DNA from: Fusibacter bizertensis
GTDB lineage: Bacteria > Bacillota > Clostridia > Peptostreptococcales > Acidaminobacteraceae
Length of the DNA: 64,000 nt
Direction of reading: 5' to 3'
Assembly (NCBI RefSeq): GCF_029914245.1
Contig: NZ_JARYZI010000003.1
Span: forward strand, 62,001-126,000
Below, in pieces: positions 34,782-44,321 of the stretch. The notes beneath the pieces are model-generated. The model was given only the letters and a program-made list of their open reading frames with translations. It had not been told where the DNA came from and ran no database searches. Position numbers and translations under genes: made by a program. Position 1 is the stretch's first letter; each line of letters begins with the position of its first letter.

Positions 34782-35496
34782 TTTTCACCTCTTTAGATTT
34801 GATAATAAATTCTACTACACCCTTGTATTCTTCAAGCGCAAGTACACCACTCTCACTTAATCGATAGAGACCTTTATCTATCCTTTCAAACCATCCGTGA
34901 AAATTTTTACTCATGATTGAGCTTGCCTTAGTACTTTTTATTCCGTAAGGTTCAAACTCCTTCGCTCTACTTAATCCTAGTGTTTGTATCAGATAGGCAA
35001 TATATATACATTCTTCTCTATAAGCAGTCATTAACTTTGACTTACTCGATCCCGCCTTGTTAAAATCACCGCTTCTTCTGTTGAATTCTTTTATAATTTC
35101 AGCACGTTTCCTTTGCTTCTGTCTCTTGCTCTTTTCAAAGTCAAAATGTTCTGGCTTAAGAAGCTCTGTAACGATTGGTTCAGTCGCTCTAAAATTAACG
35201 ACTAATAGACCAAGGTTAAGTCGTTTCAAAGTCAAAAGTGTCATTTTAAACCTTTTGCTCTCCACTGCTTTAAAATCATGCACAACTGCAATATAAACTA
35301 AATCTGCTATACTTTGTCTTTCAACAGCCTGATTGATGACTTCTAGGTTTAATTTTAATTTTAGCTCAACAGCAATCAATAGTTCGTTAAACATGCCCAC
35401 CATATCTATCGACTTAACTTCAGCTTTCACAGCACAGTTTTGTGTTTCCAGCCAATTTTTAATTGGGTGATGCAAATCAGTTTCTTTCAGACTCAC
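34771..35496 (-). CDS. DUF2161-type putative PD-(D/E)XK phosphodiesterase
   Basis: About 241 residues. The N-terminal domain resembles DUF2161: ETDLHHPIKNWLETQ, then AEVKSIDMVGMFNELLIAVELKLKLN, which has the D...E-x-K layout of the PD-(D/E)XK nuclease fold. A C-terminal winged-helix-like part follows the basic linker KRQKQRKRAEIIKEF. The GTG at 35496 is taken as the start because GGAGGCAATT precedes it and the family begins there. A TTG 39 bases upstream has no ribosome binding site. Overlap of its end with the kinase gene (11 bases) implies coupling to a two-component system, which is unusual. Substrate unknown. Confidence 0.7.
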   Translation of the reverse strand: MSLKETDLHHPIKNWLETQNCAVKAEVKSIDMVGMFNELLIAVELKLKLNLEVINQAVERQSIADLVYIAVVHDFKAVESKRFKMTLLTLKRLNLGLLVVNFRATEPIVTELLKPEHFDFEKSKRQKQRKRAEIIKEFNRRSGDFNKAGSSKSKLMTAYREECIYIAYLIQTLGLSRAKEFEPYGIKSTKASSIMSKNFHGWFERIDKGLYRLSESGVLALEEYKGVVEFIIKSKEVKNDT

Positions 35497-35586
35497 AATT
35501 GCCTCCAAATCACTACTTTCATCTATTTTAATCAATTCTACATCACTTGTCCAGTAATCACAAACCTACGACCTTAAACAAAAAAA

Positions 35587-35631
35587 GATGGCTCAAGGGT
35601 TACAAGTTTTACTTGTACCAATGATGCCATC
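35587..35631 (-). terminator. Terminator after the GNAT gene
   Basis: On the minus strand GATGGC and GCCATC close a hairpin containing an inner TACAAG/CTTGTA stem, followed by seven T. It ends the transcript coming from pepA. Confidence 0.8.
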
Positions 35632-35638
35632 CTTATTA

Positions 35639-36142
35639 TTAAATTTTACGCCACCAATTTAGGCCTTCATCGGACTCGAAATAATTAAAACCAAGCTTCC
35701 TTAACACCTGCGTCGATGAATAGTTATGTGGTTCAACGCATGCAACAATACGCTCTATGTGCTTCACTTCTTTTGCCCACTTTATAAGGGCTGCAGTTGC
35801 TTCAGTAGCATAACCATTTTGCTGATATTCAGATACTATTTCATATCCTATTTCAACTTCAAGTTGGTCATCGGGAGGACCTTTAAAACTTATCCCACCA
35901 ATGATAACATTTTCATCTTTTAAGATTACTTCCCAACTGGTATACCAAAGAATATCTTCAGGATGCGCACTTGCTTCATAATGAGCACTAGAGAAAACAT
36001 ACTTGATTTCTTGGTCTTGTATGGGCATGGTTACACTTACGCCTAAATTGGTCTGTACGCGCTCATAATCATGGATATAATGATAAAGATTTTCTAGGTC
36101 GAGCGCGACAAGCCTTAGTCTATCTGTTTGAATTTCTTCCAT
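35639..36142 (-). CDS. GNAT-family N-acetyltransferase (RimJ/RimL type)
   Basis: 167 residues. It opens with the family pattern EEIQTDRLRLVALD and has the acetyl-CoA-binding loop EYQQNGYATEATAALIKWA (Q-x-x-G-x-A variant) followed by VEPHNYSSTQVLRKLGF. RimJ/RimL-like enzymes acetylate protein or small-molecule amines using acetyl-CoA. The substrate is not predictable. It follows the ferritin-like gene by nine bases on the same strand and ends at a strong terminator. Confidence 0.85.
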   Translation of the reverse strand: MEEIQTDRLRLVALDLENLYHYIHDYERVQTNLGVSVTMPIQDQEIKYVFSSAHYEASAHPEDILWYTSWEVILKDENVIIGGISFKGPPDDQLEVEIGYEIVSEYQQNGYATEATAALIKWAKEVKHIERIVACVEPHNYSSTQVLRKLGFNYFESDEGLNWWRKI

Positions 36143-36151
36143 ATTAGTTTG

Positions 36152-36643
36152 TTAGAATGCGTCAAAGCCTTGCTCCATCCACCAGTCTTTGATGAGATCG
36201 TCATAGGCTCTTGAAAATTGCTCTAAGTGTACTTTTTCCCATTTTGCAAGCACTTCGAAAAGTTGTTTGGCAGCTTCAAAAGTAGTTTCAGTCATTGCAT
36301 TTTCATAGAAAGTAACTGATGCACGTTCCATTTCAATGCCGATTCCAAATACAGATACTGCTAAGCTTGCATTTTTAGTTTGAAGGTTATCCCATCTGAA
36401 AATTTCAGGACTTGGCGGATTTTCTATCATCGCCAAAGTTGAACTGTCTTCTGGATTACCACTTAATTTTTTGAAGGCATCTTTAAGCCAATCAATATGC
36501 TTAAGTTCTTCATTTGCAAGATTTAGGAATGCTTTTTTTACATCCTCTTCTGGTGTATTATACGCAGCCATTTTATAAAACTCATAGCCTTCTACTTCGT
36601 TGAGTATTGCTTGTTTAAAAACTTCTACATCTCTTTTTAACAT
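36152..36643 (-). CDS. Ferritin-like / rubrerythrin-type diiron protein
   Basis: 163 residues forming a four-helix bundle with ferritin-like ligands: AILNEVEGYEFYKMAA (E-x6-Y pattern), ANEELKHIDWL (E-x-x-H), IEMERASVTFYENAM and AKWEKVHLEQF (E-x-x-H). No rubredoxin Cys4 domain is attached. Such proteins handle peroxide or oxygen in anaerobes or act as ferritin-like iron sites. The ATG at 36643 has GAGGTTGATT before it and lies nine bases after the pepA stop, so it is preferred to an overlapping GTG at 36655. Confidence 0.82.
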   Translation of the reverse strand: MLKRDVEVFKQAILNEVEGYEFYKMAAYNTPEEDVKKAFLNLANEELKHIDWLKDAFKKLSGNPEDSSTLAMIENPPSPEIFRWDNLQTKNASLAVSVFGIGIEMERASVTFYENAMTETTFEAAKQLFEVLAKWEKVHLEQFSRAYDDLIKDWWMEQGFDAF

Positions 36644-36654
36644 AATCAACCTCA

Positions 36655-38109
36655 CTATTTAGTCATTTTTTTAGCCAGATATACCAGTGGAATTGCACCG
36701 GAACCTGTACCACCTTTAGAATATATACCTGAAGCTTTATCTTTAAAAGCAGTTCCAGCTATATCTATATGTACCCAAGGTACATCTTTTGCAAACTCTC
36801 CAATGAAAATTCCAGCAGTAATTGTGCCTGGTGCGCCTGCTGTATTGGTTAAATCTGCTTGGTCATGTTTAACTAATTCTTTATATGCATCAAAAACAGG
36901 CATTTTCCAAACTTTTTCGTCAGCTTTATTGAATGATTTCTCAACAATATGATAAAAATCGTCATTATTTGTCACAACTGGTGAGGCAACGGATCCCAAA
37001 CAATGAATTGCAGCACCAGTAAGCGTCGCAATATCAACAACATGAGTTGCTTTTTCTTCATTTAAGCCATATGTGACAGCATCAATCAGCGTTAGTCTGC
37101 CTTCTGCATCCGTATTACCAATATAGATACTTTTTCCACCCATAGAGGATATAATATCACCAGGTTTATAACTCAATCCCGAGATCATGTTTTCACATGC
37201 TGCAACAATACCAATTACATTTGCTTTAATATCTAATCTTGCGATTGCTCCCATTGCTGCTATTACAGCACTTGCGCCACCCATATCATCTTTCATCGTC
37301 ACCATGGATGCAGTGGGTTTAATTGATAGTCCGCCTGAATCATAGGTCAATCCTTTACCTACAAGTGCAAGTCTTTTATCCGATTCAGGTGCACCCATAT
37401 GTCTCATTACAATGAGTCTAGGTGGATTTGCAGAAGCTTTTGCAACTGCGAAATACGCGTGCATCCCTAGTGCTTCGATCTGATTTTCATCTTTGATTTC
37501 AATCTCCAACCCATAGGGCTGAACATAGTCTTTTGCTATCTTCGCCAATTGATCAGGCGTCATAATATTGGCAGGCATATTTGTAAGATATCTTGAAAAT
37601 ACATTTGTTTCACCTAAAATCACACCCTCGTTAAGGCATGATTCATCTAAATCATTTCCCAAAACTGAAATCGTTTCTAGCGTACTCGGTTTAGCATCTG
37701 TTTTATAATCATTAAATTCATAATCGCTCATTATAAGCGCACTAAATATCAATTTCTGTAGTTTTTTATCAACAACAGCTACACTTGAAAGTGCCTTTAA
37801 ATCTAAAACGATATGAGATACTTTCTTCTTTTTTAATCCTTTTATTGCTTCTCCTAAGCTTTTGATAAATTTAGTTTCACAAAACTTTTCAGAATTGCCC
37901 ACGCCTATTAGTGCAACATCCTGTAATTTTTCTTGTTGGACCAAAGTCATAAACTGAACTTCTCCAATTTTGCCTTCAAAAGTTTCTTTTTGTTTTAAGT
38001 GTTCAATCGGTAATCCATAGGCTTTGCTTACATCGAGATCATTTCCAGTACAAACGATCAATCCGTCTGAATTTTCGATGCTTGACGCTTCTCTTAAGTG
38101 AATTTTCAT
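36655..38109 (-). CDS. pepA: Leucyl aminopeptidase (M17)
   Basis: 484 residues. The M17 signature NTDAEGRLTL is present, along with GLTYDSGGLSIKP, the catalytic-lysine segment LVGKG, and the bicarbonate/metal site regions VDIATLTGA. A hexameric cytosolic dizinc or dimanganese enzyme that removes N-terminal residues from peptides. GGAGG precedes the ATG. First gene of a probable pepA, ferritin-like, GNAT transcript. The N-terminal domain (1-160) is divergent, as usual in the family. Confidence 0.95.
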   Translation of the reverse strand: MKIHLREASSIENSDGLIVCTGNDLDVSKAYGLPIEHLKQKETFEGKIGEVQFMTLVQQEKLQDVALIGVGNSEKFCETKFIKSLGEAIKGLKKKKVSHIVLDLKALSSVAVVDKKLQKLIFSALIMSDYEFNDYKTDAKPSTLETISVLGNDLDESCLNEGVILGETNVFSRYLTNMPANIMTPDQLAKIAKDYVQPYGLEIEIKDENQIEALGMHAYFAVAKASANPPRLIVMRHMGAPESDKRLALVGKGLTYDSGGLSIKPTASMVTMKDDMGGASAVIAAMGAIARLDIKANVIGIVAACENMISGLSYKPGDIISSMGGKSIYIGNTDAEGRLTLIDAVTYGLNEEKATHVVDIATLTGAAIHCLGSVASPVVTNNDDFYHIVEKSFNKADEKVWKMPVFDAYKELVKHDQADLTNTAGAPGTITAGIFIGEFAKDVPWVHIDIAGTAFKDKASGIYSKGGTGSGAIPLVYLAKKMTK

Positions 38110-38300
38110 AATGCCTCCTATATTTTGTTACCCTAATTAATTCTATTACTATTGTAACATACCTATTTTTCAGAGAAAATAACCACTTTTATCAAATTTG
38201 AAAAAAATGTAATAAAAAACTTGACGTAAAATAGTTACGCATTCGATATACTGTTGATGATAATATAAAAATAGACAAACTATATTTGTGAGAGGTAAAG

Positions 38301-39293
38301 ATGATATTAAAATATAGCGTGCCCAATATGGACACTTGGACTGGCAGAATAGATTCTACAGAAAATTATGACGCTTATAGATGGCATCAATGGATCCAGC
38401 CACTTGACTTGAACGATAACAATGTAGTATTAAAACCATTTGTAGCTGGCGTTGCTATCATTGGATTTGTAAGTGACGAAGGGGTTAGAAGAAACTTAGG
38501 TAGGACAGGCGCTTCTAAAGGGCCTATGAGCATTCGCAAAGAGCTATGTAGCTTGCCTTGCTGCTTTACACAAGACTTTAAACTATATGATGCTGGAAAC
38601 ATTCATTGCAATGATGGCGATTTAGAAAGTAGCCAAGAAGCACTTGCAGATGCAGTCTCTAAAATCTTGTCTCTTGGTCTTTTCCCTATAGTTCTTGGAG
38701 GCGGACATGAAGTGGCATATGGTGATTACAAGGGTTTGATGAAATCAGGCCTCGCGCCAGGGATCATCAACTTTGATGCACATTTTGATATCAGGCCCTA
38801 TCCTGTACAAGGTACATCAGGTACTATGTTCAGGCAAATTTATGACGAACTTGAAAAAAACAATAAACCATTTGACTATTTTGTAATTGGGATTCAAAAG
38901 CGTGGCAATACCGTAGATCTGTTTAAAATAGCAGATAGAATGGGAGCAACTTATTTAATGGCTAAAGACATCGGTGAAGGTGACCTTACTGAGGCGTTAA
39001 AAAAGCTGGATGCCTTTACTAAAAGACAAAACCAGCTTTATGTTACTATTTGTACAGATGTTTTCTCATCAGCTTTTGCACCAGGTGTTAGTGCAACACA
39101 ACCACTTGGACTTCACCCTGAGCGAATTTTAAAGTTCTTCAAACAGATTTTTAGAACAGGCAAAGTGGTACTTTTCGATATAGCTGAAGTCTCACCTAGA
39201 TATGACAATGACAACATCACTTCAAACTTAGCAGCAACTTTTATATTTTCTGCAATTAACTCCTTGGCTGCACTTCATCAAGTTTCAGTTTGA
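38301..39293 (+). CDS. Formimidoylglutamase-like ureohydrolase (HutG type)
   Basis: 330 residues of the arginase/agmatinase fold. The manganese motifs GGGHEVAYG near residue 133 and NFDAHFDIR near 155 are intact. The third motif, usually S-x-D-x-D-x-x-D, reads TICTDVFSSAFAPGVSA, so the first Asp is replaced by Cys while the second is kept. The APGVSA tail is typical of formimidoylglutamases (last step of histidine breakdown, releasing formamide). The N-terminal GFVSDEGVRRNLGRTGASKGP is also HutG-like. No other hut gene is nearby. Single plus-strand gene with GAGAGG upstream and convergent with gatB, four bases apart. Confidence 0.78.
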   Translation: MILKYSVPNMDTWTGRIDSTENYDAYRWHQWIQPLDLNDNNVVLKPFVAGVAIIGFVSDEGVRRNLGRTGASKGPMSIRKELCSLPCCFTQDFKLYDAGNIHCNDGDLESSQEALADAVSKILSLGLFPIVLGGGHEVAYGDYKGLMKSGLAPGIINFDAHFDIRPYPVQGTSGTMFRQIYDELEKNNKPFDYFVIGIQKRGNTVDLFKIADRMGATYLMAKDIGEGDLTEALKKLDAFTKRQNQLYVTICTDVFSSAFAPGVSATQPLGLHPERILKFFKQIFRTGKVVLFDIAEVSPRYDNDNITSNLAATFIFSAINSLAALHQVSV

Positions 39294-39297
39294 AATT

Positions 39298-40728
39298 TTA
39301 AATTTCATGAATCAACTGAGTCGTGAAAATCTCTTCGGCGATTGATGGATCTGCTTTTCCTTCAGTCGCTTTCATCATTTGCCCCATAAACGCCCCAAGT
39401 GCTTGCTTTTTACCTGCGCGGTAATCGCTAGCGATTTGTGGTGTTTTTTTAAGGATCTCTCTCCCTAATACAAGTAACACTTCTCTATCGACAATAGGCC
39501 ACCAGTTTTTATCATCCAAAATTTTTTGTGGACTTTCTGTTGTTTGCCACATTGAAGATAAGACCTTCTTAGCAATATTTGTGCTAATTTTACGCTCACC
39601 TACGAGATTAACAAGCGCTGCAAAGTGTTCATGTTTAATTGGAATAACAACATTTTCACTCCCTGTATCTAAAAACTTACTCACTTCCATTATTAAAAGG
39701 TTGGCGAATATTTCAGGCGTTTTCGTCATACTGGCGGCCTTCGAAAAATAATCCGCAATCGCTTTATCTTTAACCAATTGTTCAGAAATGTCACCTTTTA
39801 TGCCATACTGCTGTGAAAACAACACCCTATAGTCTTCTGGTAACTGAGGTAATTTATCCTTTATCGCTTGAATTTCCTGTGATTTTATAACTATTGGCAT
39901 CAAATCCGGATCTGGGAAATAACGATAATCATGAGCATCTTCTTTGCTACGCATTGCAAATGATTGGTTTTTTTGTGCATCCCATCTCCGTGTCTCTTGA
40001 ACCACTTCACCACCACCCTCGATGACTGCAATCTGTCTCTCTTTTTCACTTTCTATGGCTTTCATAATAAAAGCAAATGAATTTAAGTTTTTCATCTCAG
40101 TTCGCGTGCCAAGAGTTTGACTGCCTTTTTTTCTGACTGAAAGGTTCACATCACATCTAAAAGCACCTTCGTTCATCTTGCAACTAGATATGTCTAAATA
40201 AAGCATCGTCGCTCTTAATTTTTGAAGATATGCTTTAACTTCTTCTGCTGAGCGCATATCTGGTTCAGATACGATTTCAATAAGAGGCACACCACCTCTA
40301 TTATAATCAATAAGCGTACCACCAGAAGCTTCATGAATTAGCTTACCTGCATCTTCCTCTATGTGCACGCGTGTAATGCCAACTTGCCGGTTGCCCAAAG
40401 CTGTCTCTATATTCATGTAACCACCTAGTGCAATTGGTAATTCATTTTGTGAAATTTGATAAGCTTTAGGTAAATCTGGATAAAAATAGTTTTTACGATC
40501 TTGTCTCCCCTTTTCTGTTATAGAGCAATTCAGTGCTAGACCTGCTTTTATAGCTGAAGACACCACTTCTTTGTTTAAAACAGGTAATGCACCTGGTAGA
40601 CCTAAACAAACTGGACATACATGTGTATTTGGTGCACCTCCAAACTCAGTTGAACAACTGCAGAAGATTTTACTTTTCGTATTTAATTCAACATGCACTT
40701 CTAAACCTATGACACATTCATAACTCAT
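39298..40728 (-). CDS. gatB: Asp/Glu-tRNA amidotransferase subunit GatB
   Basis: 476 residues, full length. It begins YECVIGLEVHVELNT and contains the zinc-site cysteines in IFCSCSTEFGG and HVCPVCLGLPG, then the conserved DRKNYFYPDLPKAYQISQ, with a C-terminal YqeY-type tail (GAFMGQMMKATEGKADP). GatB binds the tRNA and phosphorylates the misacylated Asp or Glu, which is then amidated with ammonia from GatA. The start overlaps the gatA stop by four bases. Last gene of the T-box operon. Confidence 0.96.
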   Translation of the reverse strand: MSYECVIGLEVHVELNTKSKIFCSCSTEFGGAPNTHVCPVCLGLPGALPVLNKEVVSSAIKAGLALNCSITEKGRQDRKNYFYPDLPKAYQISQNELPIALGGYMNIETALGNRQVGITRVHIEEDAGKLIHEASGGTLIDYNRGGVPLIEIVSEPDMRSAEEVKAYLQKLRATMLYLDISSCKMNEGAFRCDVNLSVRKKGSQTLGTRTEMKNLNSFAFIMKAIESEKERQIAVIEGGGEVVQETRRWDAQKNQSFAMRSKEDAHDYRYFPDPDLMPIVIKSQEIQAIKDKLPQLPEDYRVLFSQQYGIKGDISEQLVKDKAIADYFSKAASMTKTPEIFANLLIMEVSKFLDTGSENVVIPIKHEHFAALVNLVGERKISTNIAKKVLSSMWQTTESPQKILDDKNWWPIVDREVLLVLGREILKKTPQIASDYRAGKKQALGAFMGQMMKATEGKADPSIAEEIFTTQLIHEI

Positions 40729-42182
40729 CGCTCAACCCTCCATAGTTTTTTAGTTTGTTCAAATGCAAAGCCAGCAGAAAGCAATGTCGCTTCATCATGC
40801 GCCTTACCTATAAGCTGTAGTCCTATGGGCATATGGTTTTGATCAAAACCACAGTTGATTGAAAGCCCAGGCAGTCCCGCTATGTTAACTGGTACTGTAT
40901 AGATATCTCCAAGATACATTTCAACAGGACTTTTTCCATGTTCTCCAAACTTAAAAGCTGTGCTTGGTGCAACTGGTGAAAGCACAAAATCATACCTTTC
41001 AAATAACTGTGTATACTCTCTTAAAATCATCGTCCTAATCTTAAGTGCCTTTTGATAATAGGCATCGTAATAGCCTGAGCTTAGCGCATAAGTGCCAAGT
41101 AATATTCTACGTTTCACTTCTCGACCAAACCCCTCACCTCTAGTGCGTTTGTAAAGTTCTTCAATCGACTGAAAATCATCTGTTCGGTAGCCGTATTTTA
41201 CACCATCAAAACGTGCTAAGTTCGATGACGCTTCAGCAGATGATATCAAATAATATGCAGGTAGTGCAGCGTCAATTGCCTTTAGAGATACTTCCTCAAC
41301 AATCGCCCCCATGGATTCAAAGACTTTTGCAGCGTGAAGTACCGCTTCTTTTACTTCTATTTGTATGCCTTCGCTAAAAAAAGCCGTTGGAAGTGCAACT
41401 CTCATGCCTTTAACTGATTTACCTAGGAGTGCATCTATGCTCAGAGCTTCATCTGGGCCACTAGTTGAATCCATCTCGTCGTGCTTAGCAAGCATTTTAT
41501 ATACCGCAGCCACATCTTCAACACTTCTTCCCAAAGGACCAATTTGATCTAAAGATGATGCAAAAGCAATAAGACCGCTTCGTGATATTCTCCCATAAGT
41601 AGGTTTAAGGCCAACCACACCACAGAAACTTGCAGGTTGACGTACAGATCCACCAGTATCTGATCCTAGCGTATAAGTTGCCATATGTGCAGCTACTGCT
41701 GCTGCAGAACCGCCTGAACTTCCGCCAGGTACTCGATCTGTATCTACTGGATTACGCGTTTTTTTATAATAAGAATTTTCAGTAGATGCACCCATGGCAA
41801 ACTCGTCCATGTTTACTTTTCCAAGCACCACAGCATCTGCTTCTTTTAAAAGTTTTACCACAGTAGCATCAAATGGGGATTGATAACCCTCTAACATCTT
41901 TGATGCGCAAGTAGTTGGCATGCCTTTTGTGCATATATTATCTTTTATTGCCATAGGTAAACCTGAAAGAGGGTGTAACGCTTCACCTTTTCTTCTTTTT
42001 TCATCTACTCTATTTGCTGAAGCTATTGCACTTTCCTCTGCCACATGCAGGTAAGCACCGATCACTTCGTCTTGACTTTTTATATTGTCTAAATAAGCCT
42101 TTGTTAGCTCAACACAGGATATTTTTTTATCCTGAAGCATCTTAGCTTGCTCTTTCATTGATTCAAAAATAACGGATTGCAT
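40725..42182 (-). CDS. gatA: Asp/Glu-tRNA amidotransferase subunit GatA
   Basis: 485 residues of the amidase-signature family. The Ser-cisSer-Lys triad is visible as MAIKDNIC (Lys), GGSSGGSAAA and GSDTGGSVRQPASF. GatA hydrolyses glutamine or asparagine and channels ammonia to GatB. It lies eight bases after the AspRS-GatC fusion gene and overlaps gatB by four bases. Confidence 0.96.
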   Translation of the reverse strand: MQSVIFESMKEQAKMLQDKKISCVELTKAYLDNIKSQDEVIGAYLHVAEESAIASANRVDEKRRKGEALHPLSGLPMAIKDNICTKGMPTTCASKMLEGYQSPFDATVVKLLKEADAVVLGKVNMDEFAMGASTENSYYKKTRNPVDTDRVPGGSSGGSAAAVAAHMATYTLGSDTGGSVRQPASFCGVVGLKPTYGRISRSGLIAFASSLDQIGPLGRSVEDVAAVYKMLAKHDEMDSTSGPDEALSIDALLGKSVKGMRVALPTAFFSEGIQIEVKEAVLHAAKVFESMGAIVEEVSLKAIDAALPAYYLISSAEASSNLARFDGVKYGYRTDDFQSIEELYKRTRGEGFGREVKRRILLGTYALSSGYYDAYYQKALKIRTMILREYTQLFERYDFVLSPVAPSTAFKFGEHGKSPVEMYLGDIYTVPVNIAGLPGLSINCGFDQNHMPIGLQLIGKAHDEATLLSAGFAFEQTKKLWRVER

Positions 42183-42190
42183 AAAGCCTC

Positions 42191-44269
42191 CTACTCTACT
42201 GTTTTAGGAACAAAGAAACAATTTTCATATTGACTTGGTGCATTTTGAAGTACATTTTGAGGGCTAAGTGAGTGCTTCACTTCATCTTCTCTGAGTACAT
42301 TCTCACCACCACCGACATAGTTAAGTGGTTCATAAGTTGAAACATCTATATTGGCGATTGCATCTGCAAATGCGATGACATCGTTTAAATCCTTTGCATA
42401 AATTTCCTTCTCAAAAGGTGATAGTTCAATCTTTGCAAGTTCTGATACATATTCAATCACACTTAAGTCCAAAGTTTCTTTTCTTTTTTCAAACTCCATT
42501 GCACTTGTTAAGAAGAGAGACAATTCTTCAAGTTGCACTTGATCCACTTTTGAAGGAGCGTCCATCATGGCACAAGAACCATCTCTCATCTTTGGAAATG
42601 CAATGACTTCTCTGATACTCGAAGCGCCTACTAACATCATCACTAATCGGTCAAGACCAAATGCAAATCCACCATGTGGTGGTACACCATAGTCAAAAGC
42701 TTTTAACATGAATCCAAATCTACTTTCGATTTGTTCATCGGTGAAACCCAACATTTGGAACATTTTGGCCTGTAATTTATGATCGTGAATTCTGATACTT
42801 CCACTACCAAGTTCTATGCCGTTTAGGACGACATCATATGCCTTTGCTCTCATTTTTTCTGGTGCTGTATCAAATAGTTCAATGTCCTCGTCCACAGGAT
42901 GTGTAAAAGGATGATGCATGGCAACATATCTTTTAGCTTCACTGTCATATTCAAACTGTGGAAACTCAGTGATAATCACAAATGCATAATCATCTTTTTT
43001 TCTAAGTCCAAGCATGTCTCCAATTTCAAGTCGAAGACTTCCAAGTATAACACTTGCTTGCTTATGGGGTTCAGCACAAAATATAATAAGATCTCCTGCT
43101 TTAGCATCAGTTTGTCTAAGGATCTCAGCCATCTGAGCCTCAGTAAAATACTTTGTCAGAATAGATTGGATGACGTTATGTTCATCAATTGAAATCCATG
43201 CCATGCCACTTCCACCGAAATCCACTGCCTTTTGCGTCAAATATTCAATCTGAGTACGCGTAAAACTTTGTCCACCTTTGACATTAAGTGCTTTGACGAC
43301 ACCACCTTGGTCAACTACTTTTCTAAATACTGAAAAATCACTTACGCGCATCATTTCAGTTAAATCTACCATTGGCATACCAAATCTTAAGTCTGGTTTA
43401 TCAAACCCATAACATTCCATGGCTTCATGGTATGTCATCCTTTTAAGCGGTAACTTAAGTTCATAACCAACAGCATCACGCATTATATTTTGAAAAAGCT
43501 TTTCTAGTATCTCAATGACATCCTCTTCATCAACAAAAGAAAACTCCATATCTACTTGTGTAAATTCTAGTTGCCGATCCGCTCTTAAATCTTCATCTCT
43601 AAAACATTTTGCAATCTGAAAGTATCGATCAATGCCACCAACCATTAAAAGTTGTTTATAGATTTGAGGCGATTGAGGTAGTGCATAAAAACTGCCTTTA
43701 CTCATACGACTTGGCACTAGAAAATCTCTTGCACCCTCTGGTGTACTTTTAGTAAGGAGTGGTGTCTCAACTTCAAGGCAGCCAAGATCAACAAGTTGCT
43801 CTCTTACTGCTTTTGTAACTGTTTGCCTCATCATCAGATTGGATAACATCTCTGGCGTGCGAAGATCTAGATACCTGTATTCCATTCTAAGTTCCTCTTT
43901 GATATTTAAAGATTCTCCCACTTTAAAGGGTGGATTCTTTGCTTGAGAATAAATGGTCAATTTGTTTGCTCTTATATCCACTGCACCTGTTGGAAGGAGC
44001 CAATTAATTGTATCTTCACTTCTATTTTCAACTAATCCAGATACTTCTATGACAAACTCGTTTCTAATACTTTCAGCTTTTTGAAAATCTGCTTCACTTA
44101 AGTTTGCTGCATCAAATACAACTTGGCAGATACCTGTTTTATCGCGTAGATCAAGAAAGATTACACCTCCAAGATCCCTTCTTCTTTGTACCCAACCTTT
44201 GAGAACGCTAGTTTGACCAACATGCTCTGGCCTTATGCTCCCACAGAAATGTGTTCTTTTAAGTTTCAT
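42191..44269 (-). CDS. aspS: Aspartyl-tRNA synthetase fused to GatC
   Basis: 692 residues in one unbroken frame. Residues 1-590 are a bacterial AspRS: anticodon-binding OB fold (GWVQRRRDLGG), class II motif 2 (FRDEDLRADRQLEFTQ) and motif 3 (GGFAFGLDRLVMML). About ten linker residues later, residues 601-692 are a complete GatC (LSVIEYVSELAKIELSPFEK, LREDEVKHSL, FFVPKTVE). GatC normally is a separate 95-residue subunit that bridges GatA and GatB; no separate gatC occurs here. The fusion should tether the amidotransferase to the synthetase, favouring Asp-tRNA(Asn) transfer. The Leu in RRRDLGG is the residue usually seen in tRNA(Asp)-specific enzymes, so tRNA specificity is uncertain. Confidence 0.93.
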   Translation of the reverse strand: MKLKRTHFCGSIRPEHVGQTSVLKGWVQRRRDLGGVIFLDLRDKTGICQVVFDAANLSEADFQKAESIRNEFVIEVSGLVENRSEDTINWLLPTGAVDIRANKLTIYSQAKNPPFKVGESLNIKEELRMEYRYLDLRTPEMLSNLMMRQTVTKAVREQLVDLGCLEVETPLLTKSTPEGARDFLVPSRMSKGSFYALPQSPQIYKQLLMVGGIDRYFQIAKCFRDEDLRADRQLEFTQVDMEFSFVDEEDVIEILEKLFQNIMRDAVGYELKLPLKRMTYHEAMECYGFDKPDLRFGMPMVDLTEMMRVSDFSVFRKVVDQGGVVKALNVKGGQSFTRTQIEYLTQKAVDFGGSGMAWISIDEHNVIQSILTKYFTEAQMAEILRQTDAKAGDLIIFCAEPHKQASVILGSLRLEIGDMLGLRKKDDYAFVIITEFPQFEYDSEAKRYVAMHHPFTHPVDEDIELFDTAPEKMRAKAYDVVLNGIELGSGSIRIHDHKLQAKMFQMLGFTDEQIESRFGFMLKAFDYGVPPHGGFAFGLDRLVMMLVGASSIREVIAFPKMRDGSCAMMDAPSKVDQVQLEELSLFLTSAMEFEKRKETLDLSVIEYVSELAKIELSPFEKEIYAKDLNDVIAFADAIANIDVSTYEPLNYVGGGENVLREDEVKHSLSPQNVLQNAPSQYENCFFVPKTVE

Positions 44270-44321
44270 AAATTTACCCCTTTCTTTATTATCGAGAGCA
44301 TCACTTTAAGGTATACAAAAA

